Numbered from the stretch's first letter, positions 17,541 through 31,335 are shown. The stretch: 64,000 nt of DNA from Tessaracoccus antarcticus (GCF_003688855.1 NZ_REFW01000001.1:1426001-1490000), one strand, 5' to 3'. Program-made: numbers and translations. The notes: generated by a model not told the origin, from the letters alone.

Positions 17541-18302
17541 ATGTCCCACCTGCACTACGCCACGCCCCCGACGACGGCATCCGCCTGCAGCACCGACCAC
17601 CTCACCAAGGTGTACGGCGTCGGGTCCGACCGGCAGGTGGTGGCCCTCGACGACGTCTCCGTGACCATCGCCCCGGGATCGTTCACGGCCATCATGGGGC
17701 CCTCCGGGTCCGGCAAATCGACCCTCATGCACTGCATGGCAGGGCTCGACCGCGCCACCTCCGGCGACGCGTGGATGGGGCAGGACAACCTGTCGCAACT
17801 CCCGGAGAAGCAGGTCACGAGGATCCGCCGCGACAAGGTGGGATTCGTGTTCCAGTCGTTCAACCTGCTGCCGACGCTCACGGCGCAGCAGAACATCGTC
17901 CTTCCCCTGGACCTCGCGGGCAAGAAGGTGGACAAGGAGCACTTCGCCTCCATCATCGAGTCCCTGTCGCTCCAGGACCGGCTCACGCACCGCCCCAGCC
18001 AGCTCTCGGGTGGGCAGCAGCAGCGCGTCGCCATCGCCCGGGCCCTCATGACCCGCCCGCAGGTGGTGTTCGCCGACGAACCGACGGGTGCCCTGGACTC
18101 GAAGACGGGCACGGCCCTGCTCGAGTACCTGCGCCGCTGCAGCCGGGAACAGGGGCAGACCATCATCATGGTCACCCACGACCCCAAGGCTGCGGCCTAC
18201 GCCGACCGTGCGCTGGTCCTGCTCGACGGGCGCATCGTCGACGACGTGGCCAGCCCCACCGCGGAGATGATGATGGCCACCTTCGGACGGTTGGGCGCCT
18301 GA
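17541..18302 (+). CDS. ABC transporter ATP-binding protein (MacB/LolD type)
   Basis: An ABC ATPase of 253 aa. Walker A is GPSGSGKSTL (about 54-63), the signature LSGGQQQRVAIARAL, Walker B VVFADEPTGALD and the switch His in VTHDPKAA. The class drives FtsX/MacB-fold permeases that move lipoproteins, peptides or antibiotics or act mechanically on the envelope. Its stop overlaps the permease start (TGATG at 18300-18304). CGAAAGG lies about seven bases before the ATG. The substrate is unknown. Confidence 0.93.
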   Translation: MSHLHYATPPTTASACSTDHLTKVYGVGSDRQVVALDDVSVTIAPGSFTAIMGPSGSGKSTLMHCMAGLDRATSGDAWMGQDNLSQLPEKQVTRIRRDKVGFVFQSFNLLPTLTAQQNIVLPLDLAGKKVDKEHFASIIESLSLQDRLTHRPSQLSGGQQQRVAIARALMTRPQVVFADEPTGALDSKTGTALLEYLRRCSREQGQTIIMVTHDPKAAAYADRALVLLDGRIVDDVASPTAEMMMATFGRLGA

Positions 18303-20710
18303 TGCTCCGCGACGCCACCAACGAGATCCGGCTCCACCCGGGCCGTTTCATCGCCACCCTGCTCTCCATCGCCATCAGCGTGGCCTTCATCGCGGCCATC
18401 TCCACGCTGGTGGGCACCGAACAGCAGTCCATGGCCCGCTTCACGCAGCTACCGGTGTCGAAGGCCGACATCGTCGTCAGCGGCGACTTCGACGACCCCT
18501 CCGCTGTCCAGTCCGCGCTGGAGGGCGTCGACGGCGTGACAGCGGTCGCCGCCGCGAGCAGCACCGTGTCCATGCTCACCCACGAGGACAAGACCGTGTT
18601 CGTCACGTTCGTCCCGGTTCCCCGGGAGGAGTTCCGGTGGGCATCCATCGCAGAGGGCCGATGGCCGGCCAGCAGCGATGAGGTGGCCATGTCCTCCGAC
18701 GGCCTCAAGCAGTTGCGGCTGTCGGTGGGGGACACGGTGCGGCTGGAGGGTCAGGACCAGCCAGCCACCATCGTGGGCAGGACCAACGACCCCAAGGCGT
18801 GGTTCGGCGTCACGGGCTACACCGCCCCCGCCGAGAAGTCCGCCGACACGGGCGGCCCCTGGGTGCTGCGCACCGCCGGTGACCCGGCCGCTCTCCTGCC
18901 GGCCGTCAGCGCCGCGCTGCCCGATCCGATGCCGGGGGGCGAGGTGGACGTCAGCACGGGTGACGACGCCCGCGCCGCCGCCCTCAACGACCTGACAGGG
19001 AACTTCGACGTCTTCCGCAGCCTGCTGCTCGGCTTCGCCGGGGTGGCGCTCGTGGTGGGCATCATCACCATCTCCAACACCTTCACCATCCTGGTGGCGC
19101 AGAGGCGACGACAGATCGGCCTGCTGCGCGCCGTCGGGGCCTCCACGGGGCAGGTGCGCGGCCGGCTCGTGTGGGAGGCGCTGCTGCTCGGCGTCGTGGG
19201 CTCACTGCTCGGCATCGGGGTTGGCGTCGGGGTGGCCGCACTGGGGGCGAGCATCACGGGCTCCATCTTCTGGGGCCTCGTGCTGCGCCCCGTTGAACTG
19301 CTCGCGGCGCTCGCCGTCGGGGTCATCGCGACCCTGCTGTCCGTGGTGGGGCCCTCCTTCGTGGCCACCCGGGTCTCGCCAGTGGAGGCGCTGCAGGCGG
19401 TGCCGTCGGCGTCCCGCGCCCGTCGGCTGTCCATCACCCGCGCCGTCGTCTGTGCCCTGTTCGGGGCAGGTGGCGTGGCGCTCGTCGTGATGAGCCGCCT
19501 GAACACCAACTGGGCCCTGGTGTGGGCCATGGGTGCGGGTTTCCTCCTCAGCATCGCCATCCTCGGTGCGGCACCCTTCTACATCCCTGCGCTGCTGCGG
19601 CTGCTGGGGCGTGTCCTCGGGTTCACCGGCCCCACGACGCGGCTGGCCGCCACCAATGCCGCCCGCAACCCGCAGCGGGCGGCCGCCACCGCCGTGGCTC
19701 TCATGCTGGCCGTCGGGCTCGTCGTGACCATCCAGGTGGCGGTCTCCACGGTGCGGACAACGGGCGTGGAGGCCATCAACCAGCGCTTCCCCATCGACCT
19801 GACCCTGACCTCGCAGCAGGCCCTCCCCGTCGGCTTCACCGCCAAGATCCGTGGCATCGCGGACGTCGCCACGGCGGTGGAGGTCTCCAGCAAGAACGCG
19901 GAGATCAACGACTACCCGCAGTGGGCCATCCGCAGCGTCAACCCCGCCCGTGCGGAGCTGGACCTGCCGGCGGACTTGGGGGTGTCCGACGGCACCATCA
20001 TCATCGGCGACTACGGCTTCCCCGCCGAGCTGGAGCTGCCGGGTGTCGCCGGCCCCGTCACCTTGCAGGTGAAGACGTCGGAGAACCTGAACTTCGGGGT
20101 CGCGGCGGTGTCCGAGGCGACCTTCGAGAAGCTGGCGGGCAACCCCGTCGTGACCGAGCTGTGGGTCAAGCTCACGGACCGCACCTCGGCCACGGCGCTG
20201 AACCAGGTCAGCACCGCCGCAACCCAGGCAGAGGGGGATATCCAGGTGGAGGGCGGCGCGTTCTTCGCGGGCATCCTGCAGCAGGTCCTGGACGTGGTCC
20301 TCATCGTCCTGACGGCCCTGCTGGGCGTCGCGGTCGTCATCGCGCTCGTCGGGGTGGGCAACACGCTGGGGCTCTCCGTCATCGAACGCCAACGGGAGTC
20401 GGCCCTGCTCCGCGCACTGGGCATGCAACGCGCCGGTCTGCGTCTGATGCTCCTGGTGGAGGCGCTGATGCTGGCACTCGTTGGCACGGTCGTGGGCATC
20501 GCCGCGGGTGCGTTCTTTGGCTGGCTGGGGGTGAGCTCGGCCGTGATGATGATGCCAGCGACGTCACGCACCCCGCTGTACTTCAGCGTCGACGTCGGAC
20601 TCACGGCACTGCTGGTCGCTGTCTGTCTGGCGGCAGCGTGCCTGGCGTCGGTGCTGCCGGGCCGGCGGGCGGCCAACGCCACCCCCACGGAGGCGCTGGC
20701 GGTGGAGTAA
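18302..20710 (+). CDS. FtsX-like ABC permease (MacB superfamily)
   Basis: The permease (802 aa) has the duplicated FtsX architecture. One helix precedes the first periplasmic domain (about residues 15-40); three helices and an FtsX core lie at about 240-370 (LVVGIITISNTFTILVAQRRRQIGLLRAVGAS). After further helices, a second core ends the protein (VGVGNTLGLSVIERQRESALLRALGMQ), with MacB-like extracellular regions between. The frame is open well upstream, but the start overlapping the ATPase stop is the coherent one. It forms a complete two-gene exporter with its partner; no response regulator is adjacent. Confidence 0.92.
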   Translation: MLRDATNEIRLHPGRFIATLLSIAISVAFIAAISTLVGTEQQSMARFTQLPVSKADIVVSGDFDDPSAVQSALEGVDGVTAVAAASSTVSMLTHEDKTVFVTFVPVPREEFRWASIAEGRWPASSDEVAMSSDGLKQLRLSVGDTVRLEGQDQPATIVGRTNDPKAWFGVTGYTAPAEKSADTGGPWVLRTAGDPAALLPAVSAALPDPMPGGEVDVSTGDDARAAALNDLTGNFDVFRSLLLGFAGVALVVGIITISNTFTILVAQRRRQIGLLRAVGASTGQVRGRLVWEALLLGVVGSLLGIGVGVGVAALGASITGSIFWGLVLRPVELLAALAVGVIATLLSVVGPSFVATRVSPVEALQAVPSASRARRLSITRAVVCALFGAGGVALVVMSRLNTNWALVWAMGAGFLLSIAILGAAPFYIPALLRLLGRVLGFTGPTTRLAATNAARNPQRAAATAVALMLAVGLVVTIQVAVSTVRTTGVEAINQRFPIDLTLTSQQALPVGFTAKIRGIADVATAVEVSSKNAEINDYPQWAIRSVNPARAELDLPADLGVSDGTIIIGDYGFPAELELPGVAGPVTLQVKTSENLNFGVAAVSEATFEKLAGNPVVTELWVKLTDRTSATALNQVSTAATQAEGDIQVEGGAFFAGILQQVLDVVLIVLTALLGVAVVIALVGVGNTLGLSVIERQRESALLRALGMQRAGLRLMLLVEALMLALVGTVVGIAAGAFFGWLGVSSAVMMMPATSRTPLYFSVDVGLTALLVAVCLAAACLASVLPGRRAANATPTEALAVE

Positions 20711-20737
20711 TCGGCGCGCACCCCTAGGATGGGCCGG

Positions 20738-21634
20738 GTGTTTGCACCCAAGATCACCGATGCCTCTCTGAAGGCGTTCACGCTCAAGCTGGGCGACAAG
20801 CATCCTCCCATCGCTCTGGGTTCGGCGGACCGGACCATCCACGACCCCGGGGCCGTGAGGCGCCGGTTCGCCGGGACCATCGACTACCTTGCCCGCGTGG
20901 AACTCGAGGTGGACCGCAACGTCCTGGAGCTGTTGACTCTTCTGCCGAACGTCAGCGAGGTCGACAAGATCTTCTACCAGGACGTCTGGTACGACCAGGA
21001 GATGGCCCACGGCTACCTCCTCGACCAACTGCAGGTGGATCTCGGCATGGAGCCGGCGGACCCCTTCATGACCGTGCCCCTGCGCATGAAACTGTTGGGG
21101 GCGCTGGCCCACTGGGACCCCATCCACGACATCTCCCGCATGCTCTACTACCTGACGGGTGCCTCGACGGAGCGCCAGGCTGTGGTGGCCTACAGCATCC
21201 TCATCCGTGAACTGAAACTCATGGGGGAGGATGCCATCGCGGAGACGATCATTCACCCCATCAAGCAGCAGGAACCCGGCCACTACACCTTCTACAAGAT
21301 GTCGGCCGAGAAAATGATGCAGGACGGGGACCTGCAGCCCTGGCAGCTGTTCGTGACGCGGCTGCTGCGCTCGCAGGCCTTCACCCTCGTGGGCGTGGAC
21401 TACGTGAAGAAGTACCAGCAGGACCTTGGGGGCGTGCTGACCGAACTGGGCATGGACCAGGAGATGGAGGTCTACGCCAAGGAGATCGGGCGGCTCGAGG
21501 CGAAACTGCTCTGGGCCAAGGACAAGGGCATGGACTTCCCGCCGTACTTCCTGAAGTCTCTGCAGGAGTCGGTGGACATGTACAAGGGCCAAGGCAACTT
21601 CGACGCGCCCGTGAACAACCGGTTCATGATCTGA
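20738..21634 (+). CDS. Ferritin-like di-iron helical protein, unknown function
   Basis: An all-helical protein of 298 aa. Its E...ExxH-like motifs (RVELEVDRN, YDQEMAHGYL, STERQAVVAY, QEPGHYTF) fit a four-helix di-iron carboxylate fold of the ferritin/MiaE/desaturase superfamily. The iron assignment is inferred. I prefer the GTG at 20738 over the ATG at 20729. TAGGAT (20725-20730) overlaps that ATG as a -10 box, and the GTG falls exactly 7 bases after it (leaderless). It stands alone after the exporter. Confidence 0.6.
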   Translation: MFAPKITDASLKAFTLKLGDKHPPIALGSADRTIHDPGAVRRRFAGTIDYLARVELEVDRNVLELLTLLPNVSEVDKIFYQDVWYDQEMAHGYLLDQLQVDLGMEPADPFMTVPLRMKLLGALAHWDPIHDISRMLYYLTGASTERQAVVAYSILIRELKLMGEDAIAETIIHPIKQQEPGHYTFYKMSAEKMMQDGDLQPWQLFVTRLLRSQAFTLVGVDYVKKYQQDLGGVLTELGMDQEMEVYAKEIGRLEAKLLWAKDKGMDFPPYFLKSLQESVDMYKGQGNFDAPVNNRFMI

Positions 21635-21636
21635 AT

Positions 21637-21667
21637 TTGACCCTGACGCCGCGTCAGGCTCTAGCGT
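21637..21667 (+). promoter_or_regulatory. MerR-type promoter/operator of the HEAT-repeat gene
   Basis: The -35 box TTGACC (21637-21642) and -10 box TAGCGT (21662-21667) are separated by exactly 19 bases, the overlong spacer typical of MerR-activated promoters. A perfect inverted repeat CCTGACGC-C-GCGTCAGG (21642-21658) sits in that spacer. Transcription should begin at or next to the ATG at 21675. The MerR-HEAT regulator encoded convergently at 22402-23511 is the obvious binding protein; that link is inferred. Confidence 0.82.
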
Positions 21668-21674
21668 CTGTGGC

Positions 21675-22418
21675 ATGGATACGACGCAATTCACCACACT
21701 CATCACCCATCCCGACCGGGACGTCCGCCTGCGCGCAGCCATGGACGCCGGAACCCTGCACGACCCGCACGTGACGGCGGCACTCGTTGCCCGCCTGGGC
21801 GTGGAGGACGACGCGCGTGTCCGCGAGAACCTGACCTGGGCGCTCGTGCAGCACGGCGACGTCGCGGTTCCCGCAGTGCTTGCCCTGCTCCGCTCCGAGA
21901 ACCCGCTGGAGCGGCGTCAAGCCGCCCACGTGCTGTCGAAGATCGGCGACCCCTCCCACGTGCCGCACCTGCTGCCCGTGGTGGCGGACGCGGACCCGGA
22001 CGTGGCCATCAAGGCGTATCGCGCGGCGGCCAGCACCGGCAGCCCCGACGTGGTGCACCCCCTGGTGGCACGGCTCGGCGACGGCGATGCCGGGCAGCGC
22101 GACGCGCTCAGCAACGCCATGCAGCAGCTGGGGGAACTCGGCGTCGGCGCGCTCGTCGAGGCCCTGGGTGACGGTGACGCCACGGTGCGGTTGCACGCGG
22201 CGGAAGCGCTCGCCCAGATTGGCGAGGACGCCCGTGCGGCCACCACCGCACTTGCCGGGCGCGTGGCTGACGAGGATGCCGACGTCGCCCTGGCCGCCGT
22301 GATGGCGCTGGGGGCGGTCGGCGGGGACGACGCGGCCGCTGTCCTGGGCGACGTGGTGTCGGCGGGGCACCAGCCGCTGGCTGCCGTGGCCCGGCGGCTC
22401 GTCAACGCTGCGGCGTAG
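21675..22418 (+). CDS. Stand-alone HEAT-repeat protein
   Basis: The product (247 aa) is built of about seven HEAT-like helical pairs and has no catalytic motif. It is clearly colinear with the C-terminal half of the neighbouring MerR regulator. Shared stretches include VRE.LTWA..HG, AAH.LSK.GD, LVARLGD and AAEALxxxG. HEAT repeats bind proteins or small molecules. With a MerR-type promoter in front and the ATG at the predicted transcription start, it is probably the regulator's target and may bind the same ligand. Its 3' end overlaps that of the regulator gene by 17 bases. Confidence 0.82.
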   Translation: MDTTQFTTLITHPDRDVRLRAAMDAGTLHDPHVTAALVARLGVEDDARVRENLTWALVQHGDVAVPAVLALLRSENPLERRQAAHVLSKIGDPSHVPHLLPVVADADPDVAIKAYRAAASTGSPDVVHPLVARLGDGDAGQRDALSNAMQQLGELGVGALVEALGDGDATVRLHAAEALAQIGEDARAATTALAGRVADEDADVALAAVMALGAVGGDDAAAVLGDVVSAGHQPLAAVARRLVNAAA

Positions 22419-23511
22419 CCCTCCTGTCGCGCAACAACCGCGCGGCAATGTGGCGGAGGCGGTCATCGGGGGAGCCCTGGGCTCCCTCGATGGCCGCCTC
22501 TGCGGCATCCCCGGCAAGTTGCCCCAGCGCGACGATGGCCTCGAACCGGACCGAGGGGTCATCGTCGTGGACCAACGGGGCCAGGTGCTCGGCTGCGTCG
22601 GCCACGCCGACGAGTCCCAGCGCCTCCGCGGCGCGGGATCTCACGAGAGCAGCCGGGTCGCCCAGCCGAGCCACCAGAGGGGCAACCGCAGAGGGGCCCA
22701 CCTCCTCGAGGGCTGCGACGACGGCGTCGCCCACGACGTCGGGGCCATCGCCCAGGATGCCGACGAGCGCCGTCAGAGCCGCATGTCCTCCGAACCTGCC
22801 CAGGACCTGCGCAGCCTTGCTTGCCACCACGACGTCGTCGTCACGCAGCAGCGGGACCACGAATGGCGCCACGGAGGCGTCCCCGACCTTGGACAGGGCG
22901 TGGGCCGCCTGTGCCCGCACCACCGGGTCGGGATGGGTGAGCAGAGGAATCAGGGCATCGCGGGCGGCGTGGCCGTGTCGTGCAATGGCCCACGTCAGCA
23001 CCTCGCGCACACCGGGCGCCGGATCCTCCACCAGTTGGGCCACGAGCGCCTCCAGGGGCAACCCCGATGTGGAGTCCAGGGCCGCCCGGAAGCGGACGTG
23101 GGCCTCGGGATGGCGAAGCCTTTCACTCTGCGCCACCGCCGAGAGAACCTCCTGCCACCCCGTGGAGGCGCTCTGCCGCAGCCCGCGCAGGGTGCGCAAC
23201 ATCCGGGTCTCGTCCGCCAACCGCTGCTCGACGGCGGCGATGTGCTCCTCCAGCACCTCACGGGCGTCGAAGTCGTCGGCGTCCAGGGCGGCGGACACCT
23301 CGTCGAGACCCAACCCCAGCGATTTCAGGTGCTGGATCTGCAGGAGTCGCTGCAGGTCTTCCGGGGAGTACAGGCGGTAGTCACTGGCGGACCTGCCGCT
23401 CGGGACGAGGAGGCCGCGTTGGTCATAGTGGTGCAGCGTCCGCACCGACAGGCCGGCGTGCCGCGCCACCTCGCCGACGGTCAACCACAAGTCGTCCTGC
23501 GAAGGCTGCAT
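22402..23511 (-). CDS. MerR-family regulator with C-terminal HEAT-repeat sensor domain
   Basis: The protein has 369 aa. Residues 9-75 form a MerR winged helix (VGEVARHAGLSVRTLHHYDQRGLL, DYRLYSPEDLQRLLQIQHLKSLGLGLDEV). A dimerisation helix covers about 80-125, followed by a HEAT-repeat array from ~145 to the end in place of a usual ligand pocket. MerR proteins untwist promoters with 19-base spacers, and one such promoter stands before the convergent HEAT gene. TACGGT at 23518-23523, six bases before the ATG, indicates a leaderless message. The ligand is unknown. Confidence 0.88.
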   Translation of the reverse strand: MQPSQDDLWLTVGEVARHAGLSVRTLHHYDQRGLLVPSGRSASDYRLYSPEDLQRLLQIQHLKSLGLGLDEVSAALDADDFDAREVLEEHIAAVEQRLADETRMLRTLRGLRQSASTGWQEVLSAVAQSERLRHPEAHVRFRAALDSTSGLPLEALVAQLVEDPAPGVREVLTWAIARHGHAARDALIPLLTHPDPVVRAQAAHALSKVGDASVAPFVVPLLRDDDVVVASKAAQVLGRFGGHAALTALVGILGDGPDVVGDAVVAALEEVGPSAVAPLVARLGDPAALVRSRAAEALGLVGVADAAEHLAPLVHDDDPSVRFEAIVALGQLAGDAAEAAIEGAQGSPDDRLRHIAARLLRDRRATPQR

Positions 23512-23639
23512 TGCGCAACCGTAGCCGCCGTGCGATAAGCTCGGCAGGCTGCATGGCGAGGGACCACGACTGGTCCGTAATCGACAAGCCCTCTCTCGCC
23601 GGCGCCGTTCGTGTTCGACACATCTTGTCAGGAGAGACA

Positions 23640-24257
23640 GTGGCTGAGTTCCAGATCACAGCAACCACCCGCACCGAGTTCGGCAAGGGCGCATCACGCC
23701 GCCTCCGCCGCGCAGGCGAGGTCCCGGCCGTCCTCTACGGTCACGGCACCGACCCGCAGCACATCGCGCTGCCGGGCAAGGAGACGTTCCTCATGCTCCG
23801 TCACGCCAACGTGCTGATGGAGATCACCGTCGAGGGCCAGAAGGAGCGCATCATGGCCCTGCCCAAGCAGGTCCAGCGCGACCCCATCACCTCGTTCGTC
23901 GACCACATCGACCTGCTCATCGTGAAGAAGGGTGAGAAGGTCAGCGTCGAAGTGCCGTTGACGGTCGTCGGCGAAGCCGAGCGCAATTCACTCGTCAACA
24001 TCGACCTCACATCGCTGCTGGTCCTGGCTCCGGCCACCAACATCCCCGCCGAGATCGAGGTCTCCATCGAGGGACTCGTCATTGGCGACCAGATCCTGGC
24101 CGGCGACGTGAAGCTGCCCGAGGGTGTCGTCTACGAGCACGACCCCGAGGCCATGGTCCTCAACGTTGCTCCCCAGCCCGTCGCCGAGCCCGCGCCCAGC
24201 GTTGCCGACGAGTCCACTGCCGTTGAAGGCGAACAGGACTCCGAAGACAGCGAGTGA
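23640..24257 (+). CDS. rplY: 50S ribosomal protein L25/general stress protein Ctc
   Basis: A 205-aa protein of the long CTC form of L25, which binds 5S rRNA. The N-terminal L25 domain is canonical (ITATTRTEFGKGASRRLRRAGEVPAVLYGHG), followed by the TL5 C-domain and an acidic tail. The GTG at 23640 is preferred, with AGGAGAGA just before it. An in-frame ATG at 23553 would add 29 non-homologous residues. It overlaps pth by GTGA, the usual actinobacterial rplY-pth arrangement. Confidence 0.95.
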   Translation: MAEFQITATTRTEFGKGASRRLRRAGEVPAVLYGHGTDPQHIALPGKETFLMLRHANVLMEITVEGQKERIMALPKQVQRDPITSFVDHIDLLIVKKGEKVSVEVPLTVVGEAERNSLVNIDLTSLLVLAPATNIPAEIEVSIEGLVIGDQILAGDVKLPEGVVYEHDPEAMVLNVAPQPVAEPAPSVADESTAVEGEQDSEDSE

Positions 24258-24847
24258 CAACAGGCACTCACCTCGTGGTCGGGCTCGGGAATCCGGGCCC
24301 GACCTACGCGTTCACCCGGCACAACGTGGGTTTCTGGGCCGTCGACGACCTGGCGGACCGGTACGGGGCGCGTTTCACGCTGTCCTCGCGCCACCGCGCC
24401 GAGGTGGCCTCCGTCGTGCTGCCTGCGTCGCCTGGCGTGGACGCCGTGAGGCTGGTGCTTGTCAAGCCCACCACCTACATGAACGAGTCGGGACGTGCTG
24501 TCCAGGCCGTCGCCCAGTTCCACAAGATCGAGCCCGGGCACGTCGTCGCCGTCCATGACGAACTTGACCTCAATGCGGGTCAGTTGCGCCTCAAGTTCGG
24601 CGGCGGTGACAACGGACACAACGGGCTGAAGTCCATGCGCGCCCACCTGGGTACCGGGGATTTCCACCGTGTCCGCGTGGGCATCGGGCGCCCCCCGGGC
24701 AGGCAGGCGGCCGCCGACTGGGTGCTCGCGAAGCTGAAGCCCTCCGACGCCGACTCGATGCGCGTGGACGCAGCCATCGCCTCGGACGCCGTCGAGTGTC
24801 TGGTGCGCGACGGACTGGAAGCAGCCCAGAACCGTTTCAACAACTGA
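24254..24847 (+). CDS. pth: Peptidyl-tRNA hydrolase
   Basis: A 197-aa enzyme of normal length. It releases tRNA from stalled peptidyl-tRNA by cleaving the ester bond. The catalytic and tRNA-binding motifs are intact: GLGNPGPTYAFTRHNVGFWAVD (catalytic His), KPTTYMNESG, VHDELDL and KFGGGDNGHNGLKSM. The GTG start overlaps the rplY stop by 4 bases, coupling their translation. Confidence 0.96.
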   Translation: MTTGTHLVVGLGNPGPTYAFTRHNVGFWAVDDLADRYGARFTLSSRHRAEVASVVLPASPGVDAVRLVLVKPTTYMNESGRAVQAVAQFHKIEPGHVVAVHDELDLNAGQLRLKFGGGDNGHNGLKSMRAHLGTGDFHRVRVGIGRPPGRQAAADWVLAKLKPSDADSMRVDAAIASDAVECLVRDGLEAAQNRFNN

Positions 24848-24888
24848 TCCGACGTGAGCGGCCGGATCGGCAGTGGTTCACTGGGAAA

Positions 24889-25215
24889 GTGTCAGACACC
24901 AGGCCAGCGCCGGGGAATCCGCCCCACCAGCACGATGACGAGCCGCACGCAGGGGGCGGGAATGCCCAGCGGCTGAGCTGGCTCCGAGCCGCAGTTCTGG
25001 GCTCCCATGACGGCATCGTCTCCGTCGCCGCGATCGTCGTTGGCGTCGCCGGAGCCACATCGACATCGGGACCGGGCCTCACGGGTGCGCTCGGCGCGAA
25101 GCTGGGCGGCAGTCCGACGGGGAGGGCCACGGTGCGTGTGCTGGTCGGTGGAACCGTGGCGCTCGGGGCCACGTTCGCGATCGGTCTCATTCTCGGAACC
25201 TCTGGAGTCGGTTAG
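24889..25215 (+). pseudogene. Internally deleted VIT1/CCC1-family iron/manganese transporter
   Basis: The open frame codes for 108 aa. The first part (HDDEPHAGGG...RLSWLRAAVLGSHDGIVSVAAIVVGVAGATS) is the classical N-terminus and first helix of a VIT-family transporter. The last part (ALGAKLGGSPTGRATVRVLVGGTVALGATFAIGLILGTSGV) is the family's final helix. The middle, about 120 residues with the metal-binding loop and helices 2-4, is missing without a frameshift. A functional transporter is unlikely. The GTG start is the best available. Confidence 0.78.
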
Positions 25216-25298
25216 ACGCAGTCGTTGCGGAGGGGCAGATGCTCCGCCCTGAGCGGATCCGGGCATGCCCCCGCGGACTGAGCGGGTAAGTTGATCCG

Positions 25299-28781
<3,483 letters not shown>

Positions 28782-28827
28782 TCGCTGTAGGATCGGCCTC
28801 GCGTCGAAGTGGAAGAAGGACACCCTC

Positions 28828-29319
28828 ATGAAGCCTGCCCGTCTGGCACCCCTGCTTGTTGTCGCCCTCGTCGGGTGCAGCCCCAGCCCCACGGTGGCCG
28901 CCCAGGTGGGCGACACCACCATCACCACGGCCAGGGTCGCCGACATCGTGGCGGCCTGCCCCGCGGTGGGCACCACCCAGGTCACGGACTCGCTGGCGCT
29001 GCAGACGCTCATCCACGCGGAGATCTTCCGCGAGGTGGCTGACATCACCAGCATCAAGCTCGACGACAAAGAGTTGCGCTCCATCCTGCTGGCCGACGAG
29101 AACTTCGGACCGTTCCTGACGCAGGAGCCCGACTGCACCGACCTGCTCCTCGCGCAGGCCGCTTCCACGGTGCTGGGGGCCAAGGGTGAACCCGCCCAAC
29201 TGGACGCCGCGCTCGCGCAGGTCCAGGTGGAGGTGAACCCCCGCTACGGCACGTGGTCCACGGAGAAGCTGGGCATCGAGGGCTCCGGTTCCCTGTCCAC
29301 ACCCGTCACCCAGGGCTGA
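28828..29319 (+). CDS. Lipoprotein, SurA N-domain-like
   Basis: The 163-aa product has a lipoprotein signal ending in LLVVALVGC (Cys at about 17). The mature part resembles the helical N-terminal chaperone region of SurA-type foldases (QVGDTTITTARVADIV, a pattern seen in many such proteins), without a PPIase domain. It lies between mfd and mazG, where actinobacteria often encode such a protein. GAAGAAGGAC precedes the ATG, and TAGGAT at 28787-28792 could be a promoter inside the region. Confidence 0.75.
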   Translation: MKPARLAPLLVVALVGCSPSPTVAAQVGDTTITTARVADIVAACPAVGTTQVTDSLALQTLIHAEIFREVADITSIKLDDKELRSILLADENFGPFLTQEPDCTDLLLAQAASTVLGAKGEPAQLDAALAQVQVEVNPRYGTWSTEKLGIEGSGSLSTPVTQG

Positions 29320-29331
29320 GCCGTCCCGCCC

Positions 29332-29952
29332 GTGGCATCCGAACTGGAGCGACTGCGCGACGTGACGGCGGAGCTGCGGCTCCGCTGCCCGTGGGACGCG
29401 CGACAGACGCATGCGTCACTGCTGACGCACCTCGTGGAGGAGACCTGCGAGGTGGTGGATGCTGTGGAGTCCGGCGACGACGACGAACTCTGTGAGGAAC
29501 TGGGGGACCTGCTGCTGCAGGTGTACTTCCACGCGCGCATCGCAGAAGACGAGGGCCGGTTCGCCCTTGATGACGTGGCTCGGGGCGTCAGCGACAAGCT
29601 GGTTCGCCGCCACCCGCACGTCTTCGCCGGCGAGGAAGCGCCTGACGACATCCGTGTCAGCTGGGAAGCCCGCAAGCGCGTCGAGAAGGGCCGGACCTCG
29701 TCGTTGCAGGGGATTGCGCAGTCGATGAGCTCCGTGGCCCGTGCCCAGAAGGTCATCTCCCGCACTCGCTCCCACGGCGTACCCGTCGCACTGCCCGAAG
29801 AGCCCGTCACCGCGGACGAGGTGGGTCGCGAGGTCATGAACCTCGTGGCGCGCGCCCAGGCCAGTGGTGTGGATGCCGACGCTGCCATCCGGGGCGCCCT
29901 GCGCACACTCGAGGCCGACATCACGGCTGCCGAAGAGGCGTCGCGGCACTGA
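29332..29952 (+). CDS. mazG: Nucleoside triphosphate pyrophosphohydrolase MazG
   Basis: A 206-aa protein that hydrolyses NTPs or damaged dNTPs to monophosphates. The first MazG domain is intact (LRLRCPWDARQTHASLLTHLVEETCEVVDA, EELGDLLLQVYFHA), with the metal-binding ExxE/ExxD residues. The C-terminal half is shorter and less conserved than in E. coli MazG, as is usual in actinobacteria. The GTG start lies 12 bases after the lipoprotein stop. Confidence 0.93.
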   Translation: MASELERLRDVTAELRLRCPWDARQTHASLLTHLVEETCEVVDAVESGDDDELCEELGDLLLQVYFHARIAEDEGRFALDDVARGVSDKLVRRHPHVFAGEEAPDDIRVSWEARKRVEKGRTSSLQGIAQSMSSVARAQKVISRTRSHGVPVALPEEPVTADEVGREVMNLVARAQASGVDADAAIRGALRTLEADITAAEEASRH

Positions 29953-30018
29953 CGCTGCGGCATCGAGGTTGCGCGTAGGGATGGGGGTGCTCGCCCCGCC
30001 GATGCGGGTTGGCGATAG

Positions 30019-31335
<1,317 letters not shown>

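Noticed and set aside
23553-23639. ATG giving a 29-residue N-terminal extension of L25
   Set aside because: L25/CTC homology begins at the GTG at 23640, which has its own AGGAGAGA site.
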